Source of the DNA: Flavobacterium glycines
Lineage (GTDB): Bacteria; Bacteroidota; Bacteroidia; Flavobacteriales; Flavobacteriaceae
NCBI RefSeq assembly: GCF_900100165.1
Contig: NZ_FNEO01000001.1
Location: 1,736,001 to 1,800,000 of the forward strand
DNA length: 64,000 nucleotides
Direction of reading: 5' to 3'
A model generated the notes under the pieces. It ran no database searches. It was not told the DNA's origin and saw only the letters and a program-made list of their open reading frames with translations. Positions within the stretch are counted from its first letter, which is position 1. Each line of letters starts with the position of its first letter. The position numbers and the translations under genes are program-made. Shown piece by piece: positions 40,044 through 48,392 of this stretch.

Positions 40044-41171
40044 TTATACGTTACAAAGTCTTCTCGCAGCTTCTTCTAAAGTGGCATTGTCTTTGGCAAA
40101 ACAAAAACGAATCAGATGCAAATCTTTACCATTTTCGTAGAAATTTGAAATCGGAATGGCAGCTACACCGTGTTCGGTAATTAGGCGTTTGCAAAAATCT
40201 ACATCATTTTCATCTGAAATTGCTTTGTATGATACTACCTGAAAATAGGTTCCTTCGCAGGGTATTAATTCAAAACGACTTTTGCTGAGTAATTCTCTGA
40301 AATAATCTCTTTTTTGTTGGAAAAAAATACTGATTTCATCAATCGAAACGCTATCCAAATACTCGCTTATGGCAGCCTGGGCAAGGCTGTTGACGCTGAA
40401 AACCAAAAATTGATGGACTTTTTTAATTTCTTTCATAAGCTGTTCGGGAGCTACAACATAACCAATTTTCCAACCCGTGATATGAAAGGTTTTTCCAAAA
40501 GAAGAAATTACTACGGCGCGATTGCGGAGCTGCGGTCTGGTGTGAACGGAAATGTGTTTTTCTTCAAAAGTGATGTATTCGTACACTTCGTCAGATAGCA
40601 GAATGATTTCAGGAAATTTTTCGAGTAAATTCTCCAGAGCTTCGATGTCTGATTCGTTCAGGATTTTCCCCGTAGGATTATGCGGATTGTTGATGATAAT
40701 CATTTTGGTTTTCGAAGTACAGGCTGCTTCGATGTTTTCCCAATTTGCGGTGTAATCGTCGTTTAAAGCAACACGAATAGCTTTTGCGTTACACAGCAAT
40801 ATTGGCGCTTCGTAACAATCGTAACTCGGATCCAGAACAATAACTTCGTCCTGATTTTCTACCAATGCCTGAATGGTTGTGAAAATTCCCTGAGTGGCTC
40901 CGGTAGTAACCAATAGTTCAGTTTCAGGTTCAATATTTCTTTGGTAAGAACGGTTTACCAGATTAGCAATTTTGGTCATTAATGGCGGATAACCTGCCAT
41001 CGGAGTATATTGATGTATGTCTTCTTTTGCTAATCGGGCGACAATTTCTGTTAGTTTTTCATCCACAGGAAAATTAGGAAATCCTTGTGATAAATTAATT
41101 GCATTGTGTTCTGCAGCCATTTTCGACATGACTGTAAAAATGCTGGTGGTGATATTGGGAAGTTTAGACAT
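40044..41171 (-). CDS. Class I/II aminotransferase, methionine/kynurenine type
   Basis: This PLP enzyme has 375 residues. It has NNPHNPTG (161-168), SDEVYEYI, and the PLP lysine at 227 in SSFGKTFHITGWKIGYV; an Arg in HLIRFCFAK fits the carboxylate-binding position. The segments AAEHNAINLSQGFPNFPVDEKL and YTPMAGYPPL are typical of the YbdL/kynurenine aminotransferase group, whose E. coli member prefers methionine. It is a stand-alone gene with a near-consensus -7 (TACTTTTA) about 20 bases before the start. Its exact substrate is not determined by sequence. Confidence 0.9.
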   Translation of the reverse strand: MSKLPNITTSIFTVMSKMAAEHNAINLSQGFPNFPVDEKLTEIVARLAKEDIHQYTPMAGYPPLMTKIANLVNRSYQRNIEPETELLVTTGATQGIFTTIQALVENQDEVIVLDPSYDCYEAPILLCNAKAIRVALNDDYTANWENIEAACTSKTKMIIINNPHNPTGKILNESDIEALENLLEKFPEIILLSDEVYEYITFEEKHISVHTRPQLRNRAVVISSFGKTFHITGWKIGYVVAPEQLMKEIKKVHQFLVFSVNSLAQAAISEYLDSVSIDEISIFFQQKRDYFRELLSKSRFELIPCEGTYFQVVSYKAISDENDVDFCKRLITEHGVAAIPISNFYENGKDLHLIRFCFAKDNATLEEAARRLCNV

Positions 41172-41262
41172 CGTTTATTTTTGAAAGTCTAAAAGTAAGG
41201 AAACGGTGCGAGTTATTGAAAATAGGGAATGAAATAATATCGATTTTTAAACATTATGAGGT

Positions 41263-41493
41263 ATATAAGTTTTGAATTAAAGTTTGAATTAATATCTTAA
41301 AACTGTTAATTTATAACCATATAAATCATATAAGTTTTGAATTAAAGTTTAACTTAATATCTTAAAAGGGGTAGGATAAGAGCATATAAGGGAAAATAAT
41401 GAGATAAATATTCGTTTTTTATTTGCTTATGTGTTCTTGTTGAAATAGAGTTACTTTGAATAGGCTTTTTAAAACTTATATGACTTATATGGT
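41263..41493. repeat. ACCATATAAG-family palindromic element with partial duplication
   Basis: The 23-base ends 41316-41338 and 41471-41493 are inverted copies with one mismatch, enclosing 132 bases. The left end and the bases after it are duplicated directly: 41263-41302 and 41328-41367 share a 40-base unit with about three differences. The whole 336-base gap between the methylase (start of its stop at 41508) and the aminotransferase is mostly this element. The same terminal words recur at 62926-62976. It looks like a small non-autonomous element (MITE-like), but no transposase is near. Confidence 0.8.
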
Positions 41494-41507
41494 AAAAAAA
41501 GCCAACA

Positions 41508-42230
41508 CTACATTTTATGAATAATAAAAATAGTAGGGCGTTTGTGTAAATCTACCGTTTCTTTTTTCCAAGCCGAAATTTTCTTTGTTTTAATATACTC
41601 TGTTGGTAAAGTAATATCAGTTGCAATACATAAATAAGTTTCAGGATTCAAAATGCTGGTTAAATCTTCGACTAATTTATTGTTACGATACGGAGTTTCA
41701 ATAAAAATCTGCGATTGATTTTTTTCAAATGAAATACGTTCTAAACTTTTTAGAGCGGCTTTTTTTTCGTCTTTTTCAATCGGTAAATAACCGTGAAAAG
41801 TAAAACTTTGTCCGTTCATTCCGGATGCCATCATCGCTAATAAAATAGAAGAAGGGCCAACAAGCGGAATTACCTGAATTCCTTTTTCATGAGCTAATTT
41901 TACAATTACAGCACCGGGATCGGCAACACCAGGGCAGCCGGCTTCGCTCATCAAGCCCATGTTTTTTCCTTCTAAAAGAGGTTTGATAAAATCTTTATGC
42001 TCTTTGGTTTCAGTATGTTTGTTTAACGCAAAAAGGACTAAATCGGATTGTTTTTTTTCAGGATGAACTGCTTTTATTGATTTACGGGCTGTTTTTTCGT
42101 TTTCGACAATATAATAATCGATAAGATCAATAGCTCTTTTTATAGTTTGTGGTAAAACATCCATCGGGTCACAATCTCCCATTGTTGTGGGGATTAAATA
42201 GAGTTTTCCTAAAAGAGCATTTGATTTCAT
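41508..42230 (-). CDS. Tetrapyrrole-methylase family SAM-dependent methyltransferase (RsmI-like)
   Basis: The 240-residue protein has GKLYLIPTTMGD at the N terminus, MSEAGCPGVADPGAVIV, VIPLVGPSSILLAMMASG and FHGYLPIEKDEKK. This layout is that of RsmI, which 2'-O-methylates C1402 of 16S rRNA. Compared with E. coli RsmI (286) it is shorter and the N-terminal GNxxD motif is altered (TTMGDCDP), so it belongs to a shortened subfamily; the target may differ. It lies 29 bases after the phosphatase gene in the dnaA-linked run. Confidence 0.85.
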   Translation of the reverse strand: MKSNALLGKLYLIPTTMGDCDPMDVLPQTIKRAIDLIDYYIVENEKTARKSIKAVHPEKKQSDLVLFALNKHTETKEHKDFIKPLLEGKNMGLMSEAGCPGVADPGAVIVKLAHEKGIQVIPLVGPSSILLAMMASGMNGQSFTFHGYLPIEKDEKKAALKSLERISFEKNQSQIFIETPYRNNKLVEDLTSILNPETYLCIATDITLPTEYIKTKKISAWKKETVDLHKRPTIFIIHKM

Positions 42231-42259
42231 TATTGTGATTTTTTTGAATACGAGCTAAA

Positions 42260-42727
42260 TTAGCTGTGATTGGTTTTTAGTTTTGTGGCGATAATTTCGC
42301 AGGCCTCGTCAAGCATTTGGAATACCATTTCAAAACCATTGGCTATGCCGTAATAAGGATCCGGAACATCTACATTTTCATTCGGATACAATTCGTTAAG
42401 GATGATTTCAATTTTTTCTTTGTGCTCATCTTTTTTAGCCAGACGAATTAGGTCTCTGAAGTTCGATTTGTCCATTACATAGATATAATCGAAAGTATCA
42501 AAATCTTCTACTTTAAATTGTCGGGCTCTTTGGTACGAGATGTCTAAATCGTGGTTTTTTGCAATGGCAATGGAGCGGGAATCAGGTTGCTTTCCGGAAT
42601 GCCATGCGCCTGTACCAGCAGAGTCAACGAAGAATTTGTCTTTTGGTAGTTTGGAAGCCAAAATCCCCTCGGCTAAAGGCGACCGACAGATATTGCCCAA
42701 ACATACCATTAAAATCTTTACAGACAT
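42260..42727 (-). CDS. Low-molecular-weight protein tyrosine phosphatase
   Basis: The 155-residue enzyme has the catalytic loop CLGNICRSP (Cys9, Arg15) and the general-acid motif DPYYG near residue 121; Asp in VPDPYYG completes the set. Homologues dephosphorylate tyrosine-phosphorylated regulators such as BY-kinases for exopolysaccharide export or act on arsenate; this sequence does not have the ArsC tail. The gene starts 7 bases after the dnaA stop, so the two are co-transcribed, a combination known from Flavobacterium. Confidence 0.93.
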   Translation of the reverse strand: MSVKILMVCLGNICRSPLAEGILASKLPKDKFFVDSAGTGAWHSGKQPDSRSIAIAKNHDLDISYQRARQFKVEDFDTFDYIYVMDKSNFRDLIRLAKKDEHKEKIEIILNELYPNENVDVPDPYYGIANGFEMVFQMLDEACEIIATKLKTNHS

Positions 42728-42734
42728 AAGGCTT

Positions 42735-44162
42735 TTATAGCGTTAATTTTTTGTGGATGTCTTCGACAAATTTTTTGAATTGCTTGTCGGTAGCCACTAA
42801 GTTGTCGACAGTTTTACAGGCGTGTAAAACAGTTGCATGGTCACGATCACCTATTTGTGAACCAATATTGGCCAAAGATGATTTAGTGAATTTTTTAGCA
42901 AAAAACATGGCTAATTGCCTCGCCTGAACAACGTGCCTTTTCCTTGTTTTGGATTGTAAAGTTTCTACGTCCAATTGGAAATAATCAGAAACGATTTTTT
43001 GAATATAATCGATAGAAATTTCGCGTTTTACATTTTTAACAAATTTCTCAACAACGCTCTTAGCCAGTTCAATAGTGACTTCTTTTTTGTTGAAAGAAGA
43101 TTGTGCAATTAAAGAGATGATGGCACCTTCCAGTTCGCGAACATTTGATTTGATGTTACGGGCTACGTATTCGATAATTTCTTCCGGCATTTCCACACCA
43201 TCGCGGTACAAGATGTTTTTTAGAATCGAAATTCTGGTCTCGTAATCCGGTTGGTGTAATTCAGCCGATAATCCCCATTTGAAACGGGATAGTAAGCGTT
43301 GCTCAATATCCTGCATGTCAACAGGTGCTTTATCGGAAGTCAGGATAACTTGTTTGCCATTTTGATGCAAATAGTTAAAGATATGGAAAAACACGTCTTG
43401 CGTTCCTGATTTTCCTGAAAGAAATTGTACGTCATCAATGATTAATACATCGATTAATTGGTAGAAATGAATAAAATCATTTCGGTTATTTTTCTTTACT
43501 GAGTCGATATATTGTTGCGTGAAAATTTCAGCAGAAATATATAAAACAGTTTTTTCAGGATATTTATCTTTAATTTCAACTCCAATAGCGTGGGCAAGGT
43601 GTGTTTTTCCTAATCCAACACCACCAAAAATAAGCAATGGATTAAATGAAGTACCACCCGGCTTATTGGCTACAGCCATACCAGCTGAACGGGCTAATCG
43701 GTTTGAGTCTCCTTCAAGGAAGTTGTCAAAACTGTAATTAGCATTCAGTTGCGATTCAATCTTTAAGTTTCTGATTCCAGGAATTACAAAAGGGTTTTTT
43801 AATTCCGGATCCAAATTTTTTAAAGGAGCATCTACATTTTGTGGTTTTACAGGAGGTCTGTTAGTACTTGGCAATTGTTCCGTAAAAGGTTGTTTGTTGC
43901 CATAAGTATTCTCCATTTTAATTTTATAAAGTAACTTTGCGTTTTTTCCAAGTTCTTTAGTAAGGGCAACCTTCAATAATTTAACATAGTGTTCTTCTAA
44001 CCATTCGTAGAAGAATTTACTAGGAACCTGAATATATAATGCGTTATCGGTAAGTTCAACTGACTTTATTGGTTCAAACCAAGTTTTGTATGCTTGGTCT
44101 TGAATATTGTCTTTTATAAAAGACAAACAGTTATCCCATACTGATTGAGCAGTTTTGTTCAT
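42735..44162 (-). CDS. dnaA: Chromosomal replication initiator DnaA
   Basis: DnaA unwinds oriC and loads the helicase. The 475-residue protein has the N-terminal DnaB-interaction domain (SVWDNCLSFIKDNIQDQAYKTWF), a short linker, and the AAA+ core with Walker A GGVGLGKTH and Walker B VLIIDDVQFL. The C-terminal DNA-binding signature IGDRDHATVLHACKTV is intact. It begins with a CAT (- strand ATG) at 44162 and is followed by the phosphatase gene. In many Flavobacterium assemblies dnaA marks position 1. No cluster of good DnaA boxes was found in the 200 bases upstream. Confidence 0.98.
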   Translation of the reverse strand: MNKTAQSVWDNCLSFIKDNIQDQAYKTWFEPIKSVELTDNALYIQVPSKFFYEWLEEHYVKLLKVALTKELGKNAKLLYKIKMENTYGNKQPFTEQLPSTNRPPVKPQNVDAPLKNLDPELKNPFVIPGIRNLKIESQLNANYSFDNFLEGDSNRLARSAGMAVANKPGGTSFNPLLIFGGVGLGKTHLAHAIGVEIKDKYPEKTVLYISAEIFTQQYIDSVKKNNRNDFIHFYQLIDVLIIDDVQFLSGKSGTQDVFFHIFNYLHQNGKQVILTSDKAPVDMQDIEQRLLSRFKWGLSAELHQPDYETRISILKNILYRDGVEMPEEIIEYVARNIKSNVRELEGAIISLIAQSSFNKKEVTIELAKSVVEKFVKNVKREISIDYIQKIVSDYFQLDVETLQSKTRKRHVVQARQLAMFFAKKFTKSSLANIGSQIGDRDHATVLHACKTVDNLVATDKQFKKFVEDIHKKLTL

Positions 44163-44242
44163 AAATTCTGTTAAATTATTATATTTTTTATTCTGTTGTT
44201 TGAAGTAAATAACACTAAAAAAGTAGTTATTTCTCGGGGTAA

Positions 44243-44250
44243 CAAATATG
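44243..44250 (-). promoter_or_regulatory. dnaA -7-like element (CATATTTG)
   Basis: Seven of eight positions match TAnnTTTG on the - strand, 80 bases before the dnaA ATG. Confidence 0.35.
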
Positions 44251-44360
44251 TGAACAATTTTCTTTAAAAAAAAATAAAACGGGGTTGATTTTGAAGAAAT
44301 ATTGTTGTAAGTAAGAGGAAAAGTATTTCAAAAAAATATAAAAAATAATAAAAATTAAAT

Positions 44361-44762
44361 ATGAAAGAACACGAGTTTAATGTTAGAGTAAGATATGCAG
44401 AAACAGATCAAATGGGTGTAGTTTATCATGGTAATTATGCTCAGTATTTTGAGATGGGACGTGTGGAATGGCTTAGAAACATTGGTATTTCTTATAAATG
44501 GATGGAAGAAAACGGAGTAATGCTTCCAGTTGTTTCTTTGACAATGAATTATAAAAAGCCAGCTCGATACGACGATATTTTAAGAGTAAAAACGATTTTC
44601 AAAAGCCAAAAATCTGTTAAGATTGAATTCGATTATGAAATCTATAATGAGCAGGATGAGTTATTAACAATTGGGCACTCAACTTTGGTCTTTGTGGACA
44701 TGAAAACGGGTCGTCCAATGGCTGCTCCGGAATATGTGAAAACGCAGCTTTTACGAATTTAA
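44361..44762 (+). CDS. 4HBT-type acyl-CoA thioesterase
   Basis: The 133-residue hotdog-fold protein has the active-site block VRYAETDQMGVVYHGNYAQYFEMGRVEWLR at residues 8-37, with the catalytic Asp in ETDQMG and the HGNYxxYFE pattern of the YbgC/4-hydroxybenzoyl-CoA thioesterase family. It is a stand-alone gene divergent from dnaA. The substrate is uncertain; YbgC-type enzymes act on short acyl-CoAs and are linked to the Tol-Pal system, whose genes are not in the window. Confidence 0.92.
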   Translation: MKEHEFNVRVRYAETDQMGVVYHGNYAQYFEMGRVEWLRNIGISYKWMEENGVMLPVVSLTMNYKKPARYDDILRVKTIFKSQKSVKIEFDYEIYNEQDELLTIGHSTLVFVDMKTGRPMAAPEYVKTQLLRI

Positions 44763-44880
44763 AAATCGGTGGATTTGATATTGCTTTTTTATCTAATTTC
44801 AGATGGAATTTTGATGCCGATTTTAATAATTTTCTAAAATTTTAAGAGCGGTTTTTTGGTTTTTTTCCTCTGCGGGAAAA

Positions 44881-45486
44881 TTATTCTTTTAGTTTCATCT
44901 CAATTTCAAACAGCGAATTGAAAATGTCGAATATTTGTTCGGCATTTTTTTTTCGGCATTTAATTTCGATTTCACAGCTCATTTCCATTTTTTGATGAAC
45001 AATTTCTAAGTTTTTTTCTTTGATGATTCGCATGACCTTGTTCATGTTTTTATAATCAAAAGAAATTAAATAATGGACATCGATGGTTTTTTCTATAATG
45101 GAACAATTTTCAAGTGTGAGTTGAGCAGCTGTTTTGTAAGCGGTGATTAATCCGCCAACACCTAATTTGGTTCCGCCAAAAATGCGAACAATAACAACGA
45201 GTGTATTTGTTACTGAAAAAGACTGGATTTGACCATAAATGGGCATTCCTGCACTATTGCTGGGTTCGCCATCATCATTGGCTCTGTAGTTGATTTTTTC
45301 AGAACCCAATTGGTAAGCGTAACAATAATGGCAGGCGGTAGGATGTTGTTTTTTTAAAACTTCAATTATAGGTTTGACTTCCTCTTCAGAAGTTATAGGA
45401 TATGCATAACCAAAGAATTTACTTCCTTTTTCTTTAAAAAGAATTTCTTCTGACGGAAAAGCAATAGTATTATAGGTGTCTTTCAT
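44881..45486 (-). CDS. YigZ/IMPACT family protein
   Basis: The 201-residue protein has the two-domain YigZ layout: an N-terminal UPF0029 domain (FKEKGSKFFGYAYPI, HPTACHYCYAYQLG, NDDGEPSNSAGMPI, FGGTKLGVGGLITAY) and a C-terminal DUF1949 domain (YLISFDYKNMNKVMRIIKEKN). Its role in bacteria is not firmly known; the eukaryotic relative IMPACT regulates GCN2. A palindromic repeat begins 5 bases upstream of its start. The identity of the family is sure, function is open. Confidence 0.92.
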   Translation of the reverse strand: MKDTYNTIAFPSEEILFKEKGSKFFGYAYPITSEEEVKPIIEVLKKQHPTACHYCYAYQLGSEKINYRANDDGEPSNSAGMPIYGQIQSFSVTNTLVVIVRIFGGTKLGVGGLITAYKTAAQLTLENCSIIEKTIDVHYLISFDYKNMNKVMRIIKEKNLEIVHQKMEMSCEIEIKCRKKNAEQIFDIFNSLFEIEMKLKE

Positions 45487-45490
45487 TGTT

Positions 45491-45565
45491 CAATGACAAA
45501 AATCAATGGCAATTTTAAAATTGGTTTGTTATTTTAATTGCTATTGCCATTGACTATTGGTATTG
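45491..45565. repeat. CAATGGCAAT-family palindrome filling the gap between HAD and yigZ genes
   Basis: The left part starts CAATGAC...TCAATGGCAATT and the right part reads AATTGC...TGCCATTGA...ATTG. Together they form an imperfect inverted repeat with the core TCAATGGCAAT perfectly mirrored. It covers almost all of the 83-base space between the two genes, ending 4-5 bases from each. Only one copy of this family was found in the window. Confidence 0.7.
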
Positions 45566-45569
45566 TTAT

Positions 45570-46172
45570 TTAAACTATTTTTTTTTCGAATAAATCTATC
45601 ACGTCTTCTTTTCCTACTTGCAGATTCCATACGTGAATTCCCAGAGCTGCTGCGGCATCGGTATTTTCTTTTTTGTCGTCAACAAATAAAGTGCGTTTGG
45701 CTTGTAATTCGTGTTTATTTAAAAGTGAAAGGTAAATTTCGGCATCCGGTTTGCGCATGCCCATTTCGAATGAAAAATAAACTTTTTCAAAACATTGGTA
45801 GAAATCACTATAAAAAGAAGGACCAACCCTTTGTTCGAAAGTGTCAATATGAATAGAATCGGTGTTGCTCAACAGAAACAAACGGTATTTTTTGGATAAC
45901 ATTTGCAGAAATTCTAATCGGTGCAAAGGAAAATCTAACAAGATGGCATTCCAGGCTTCAAGAATATCTTCGATACTGGTGTTAGGCATTTGTTTTTGAA
46001 ATCCTGCTAAGAATTCATCTTTAGAAATATTTCCTTTTTCAAATTGAATATTCAATTGATCTAAATCGGCATTCCATTCTTTAAGACCTAAATTTTTAAG
46101 CCCGTCTATTGTTGCTTTTTTATCCAGATTGATGAAGATATCTCCAAAATCAAAAATGATGGTATTAATCAT
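45570..46172 (-). CDS. HAD-family hydrolase (YihX-like)
   Basis: The 200-residue protein has the HAD motif I as IIFDFGDIFINLDK, motif II LLSNTD, and motif III/IV around GMRKPDAEIY...LFVDDKKENTDAA. The second Asp of motif I is replaced by Gly (D-F-G), as in the group around YihX, which keeps activity towards sugar or nucleotide phosphates. Its start overlaps the ribD stop by 8 bases, so the two are translated from one message; a role in dephosphorylating the riboflavin intermediate is attractive but unproven. Confidence 0.9.
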   Translation of the reverse strand: MINTIIFDFGDIFINLDKKATIDGLKNLGLKEWNADLDQLNIQFEKGNISKDEFLAGFQKQMPNTSIEDILEAWNAILLDFPLHRLEFLQMLSKKYRLFLLSNTDSIHIDTFEQRVGPSFYSDFYQCFEKVYFSFEMGMRKPDAEIYLSLLNKHELQAKRTLFVDDKKENTDAAAALGIHVWNLQVGKEDVIDLFEKKIV

Positions 46173-47208
46173 GGTTCTTAAAAATTATGAGTTCATCATC
46201 GAGGATAAACTGTTTTTGGGTTGTTTTTGGTTTTATAACAGCTGCTTTTGTTCCATTTTTAAAGATATTTTGACCTTTAAAAATTCGTGCTTCGTCCCAA
46301 AGATTAGCATCTATAAAAGTTTGTAATGTTTGACGTCCTCCTTCAATAATTACCGATTGAATTTGATGTTGAAATAGAGTGCTTACAATTTGTGGAGCTA
46401 TATTTTGTTCGAAATCAATTACTTCAAAGGTAAGATTTTCTTCGTTTGTATTCTTATTTGATTGGCAAAAAACAATTGTTTTTAAGTGTTTATCTAATAA
46501 GTGGTGTGTTTTTGGTATGCGATTGTTTCGGTCTAAAACGATTCTTACAGGAGAATTTCCGGTCCAGTCGCGCACATCTAATTTAGGATTGTCATCAATT
46601 GCAGTTTGTGTCCCCACAAGGATTGCTTGTTCTTCACTTCTCCATTTATGAACTAATTGTCTGGAATAAGGATTGCTAATCCAAACCGGTTTTTGTTCGT
46701 TTCTTTCGCTTGGAGCAATAAAACCATCCTGACTTTCTGCCCATTTTAAAATAATATAAGGTCGTTTTTGTTGATGAAAAGTAAAAAAACGTTTGTTGAG
46801 TTCGTTGCATTCGTTTTCTAAAACACCAACCCTGACATTTATTCCCGCTTCGATGAGTTTCTTGATACCTCTGCCGGCCACTTGTTCATTAGGGTCTACG
46901 GTTCCAATGACTACATTTGGAATTTTATTTTGGATAATCAAATCACAGCAAGGTGGTGTTTTTCCAAAATGGCTGCACGGCTCTAAGCTTACATAAATAG
47001 TCGCTTTTTGTAATAAAGATTTGTCTTTTACTGAATTTACCGCATTTACTTCGGCATGTGGGCCTCCGGCTTTTTTATGCCAGCCTTCACCAATAATTTG
47101 ATCTTCATAAACAATAACGCTGCCTACCATCGGATTAGGGTAAGTAGTTCCTAAACCGTTTTGAGCCAGTTGAATGCAGCGTGCCAGGTATTTTTTATCA
47201 GTTTTCAC
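46165..47208 (-). CDS. ribD: Bifunctional riboflavin biosynthesis deaminase/reductase, GTG start
   Basis: RibD catalyses the second and third steps of riboflavin synthesis. The 347-residue protein has the zinc deaminase half (His51 and Glu53 in HAEVNAV; Cys78 and Cys87 in PCSHFGKTPPC) and the reductase half with RPYIILKWAESQDG and SVIIEGGRQTLQTFID. The start codon is GTG at 47208 (MKTDKKYLARCIQLA); homologues begin at this point. A perfect -7 element sits only 4 bases upstream, so the message may be leaderless or nearly so. It overlaps the HAD gene by 8 bases. Confidence 0.96.
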   Translation of the reverse strand: MKTDKKYLARCIQLAQNGLGTTYPNPMVGSVIVYEDQIIGEGWHKKAGGPHAEVNAVNSVKDKSLLQKATIYVSLEPCSHFGKTPPCCDLIIQNKIPNVVIGTVDPNEQVAGRGIKKLIEAGINVRVGVLENECNELNKRFFTFHQQKRPYIILKWAESQDGFIAPSERNEQKPVWISNPYSRQLVHKWRSEEQAILVGTQTAIDDNPKLDVRDWTGNSPVRIVLDRNNRIPKTHHLLDKHLKTIVFCQSNKNTNEENLTFEVIDFEQNIAPQIVSTLFQHQIQSVIIEGGRQTLQTFIDANLWDEARIFKGQNIFKNGTKAAVIKPKTTQKQFILDDELIIFKNHD

Positions 47209-47212
47209 GAGG

Positions 47213-47220
47213 CAAAAATA
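47213..47220 (-). promoter_or_regulatory. ribD -7 element (TATTTTTG) abutting the start codon
   Basis: Perfect TAnnTTTG on the - strand whose last base is 4 bases from the GTG start. Transcription would begin at or within the first codons. Confidence 0.45.
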
Positions 47221-47324
47221 AAATTTTTGGGTTTATGATTTAGTTTTGAAAAGGCTAAAAATAACAATAAACTATTTCTATTTTTGTCTTTTTATAGCTT
47301 AACATTAAAAAATAATAATTAAAA

Positions 47325-47378
47325 ACCATTAAGAAATTAAGAATGTTAAGCTTTAATGCTGCTTAAAGACTTAATGGT
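47325..47378. repeat. ACCATTAAG-family palindrome
   Basis: ACCATTAAG (47325-47333) and CTTAATGGT (47370-47378) are perfect inverted copies; inner words TTAAG, CTTTAAT and CTTAAAG add partial pairing. It lies in the divergent gap between ribD and prmC. The left end (AACCATTAAGAAATTAAG) is the same as in the copies at 59476 and 62849. Confidence 0.75.
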
Positions 47379-47455
47379 GAAAAGGAAAAGTTGAAGTTTT
47401 TAATCTGACAGAATGGTTATTAATATGCGTTTTTCTTATTTTGAACTTACTTAAT

Positions 47456-48313
47456 ATGCAAATCAAAACATACAGAGCTCAATTTATCCGGGAACTTTCA
47501 TCAATTTATGATGAAGGTGAAGCCGAAAGTTTTTTTTATCTGATTTTGGAAGAGAAAAAACAATTAAGAAGAATTGATCTGGCCTTACAACCCGATTTGG
47601 TTTTTTCAGAAGCTGATTTGCAAGTATGGAATTCGATTTTAGAACAATTAAAATTGGAAATTCCGGTTCAGTATTTACTGGGAAAAACCCATTTTTACGG
47701 ATTGGAATTTGAAGTCAACGAAAATGTATTGATTCCAAGGCCGGAAACTGAAGAACTTGTGGATTGGATTATTCAGGAAAATTTAAAGATTGAAAAATTT
47801 AAAGATTTAAAAATTTTAGACATTGGTACGGGAAGTGGTTGTATCGCTATTTCATTGGCAAAGAATCTTCCGAATGCTCAGGTTTTTGCAATTGATGTTT
47901 CGGAAAAAGCTTTGGCAACAGCCCAAAAGAATGCGGAAATAAATGAAGTGAAAGTTACTTTTATTCATAAAAATATTCTGGAAACTGTTGATTTGGAACA
48001 GGAATTTGATATTATTGTTTCTAATCCGCCTTATGTTCGAAATTTAGAGAAACAGGAAATCAAGAAAAATGTTTTGGATCACGAACCGCATCTGGCACTT
48101 TTTGTCGAAGACGATAACGCCTTGATTTTTTACCGAAAAATAGCTGAATTAGCTCGAAAGAATCTAAGTCCAAACGGGCAATTGTACTTCGAAATCAATC
48201 AATATTTAGGAAAAGAGATGGTTGAATTGCTTGAAAATCTGAATTTCGCAACTATCGAATTACGAAAAGATATTTACGGGAATGAAAGGATGACCAGAAG
48301 TAGTGTTCAGTGA
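47456..48313 (+). CDS. prmC: Release factor glutamine N5-methyltransferase
   Basis: PrmC methylates the Gln of the GGQ motif in RF1 and RF2. The 285-residue product (from ATG 47456, MQIKTYRAQFI; an upstream in-frame TTG at 47441 is rejected) has the N-terminal helical domain ending VQYLLGKTHFYGLEF, the SAM motif LDIGTGSGCIAISLA and the catalytic NPPY in IVSNPPYVR. The C terminus (SSVQ) runs into the left arm of an intergenic palindrome, so the stop codon is provided by the repeat. Confidence 0.96.
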   Translation: MQIKTYRAQFIRELSSIYDEGEAESFFYLILEEKKQLRRIDLALQPDLVFSEADLQVWNSILEQLKLEIPVQYLLGKTHFYGLEFEVNENVLIPRPETEELVDWIIQENLKIEKFKDLKILDIGTGSGCIAISLAKNLPNAQVFAIDVSEKALATAQKNAEINEVKVTFIHKNILETVDLEQEFDIIVSNPPYVRNLEKQEIKKNVLDHEPHLALFVEDDNALIFYRKIAELARKNLSPNGQLYFEINQYLGKEMVELLENLNFATIELRKDIYGNERMTRSSVQ

Positions 48314-48391
48314 ACAGCTTTTAGTGATCAGTCTTAAGGGGAATTATTAGTATTTGAATTAACTGACCACTAAAAACTGCTCACTGAATAC
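48303..48391. repeat. TTCAGT-family palindrome between convergent prmC and the ABC permease gene
   Basis: Two 30-base arms (48303-48332 and 48362-48391) are imperfect inverted copies (about 6 differences) around 29 bases. They share their words (GTGTTCAGTGAACAG, TTTTAGTGATCAGT) with the repeat at 8532-8596. The left arm covers the last codons and stop of prmC, and the right arm ends one base before the stop of the permease gene. Confidence 0.85.
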
Positions 48392-48392
48392 T

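Noticed and set aside
44163..44360. oriC next to dnaA
   Set aside because: Only weak matches to the DnaA box (for example TTGTTCACA read on the - strand at about 44252) were found, with no cluster; skew analysis would be needed.
45557..45856. 99-codon + strand ORF over the HAD gene
   Set aside because: It is antisense to a conserved HAD gene and has no family features; an out-of-frame shadow.
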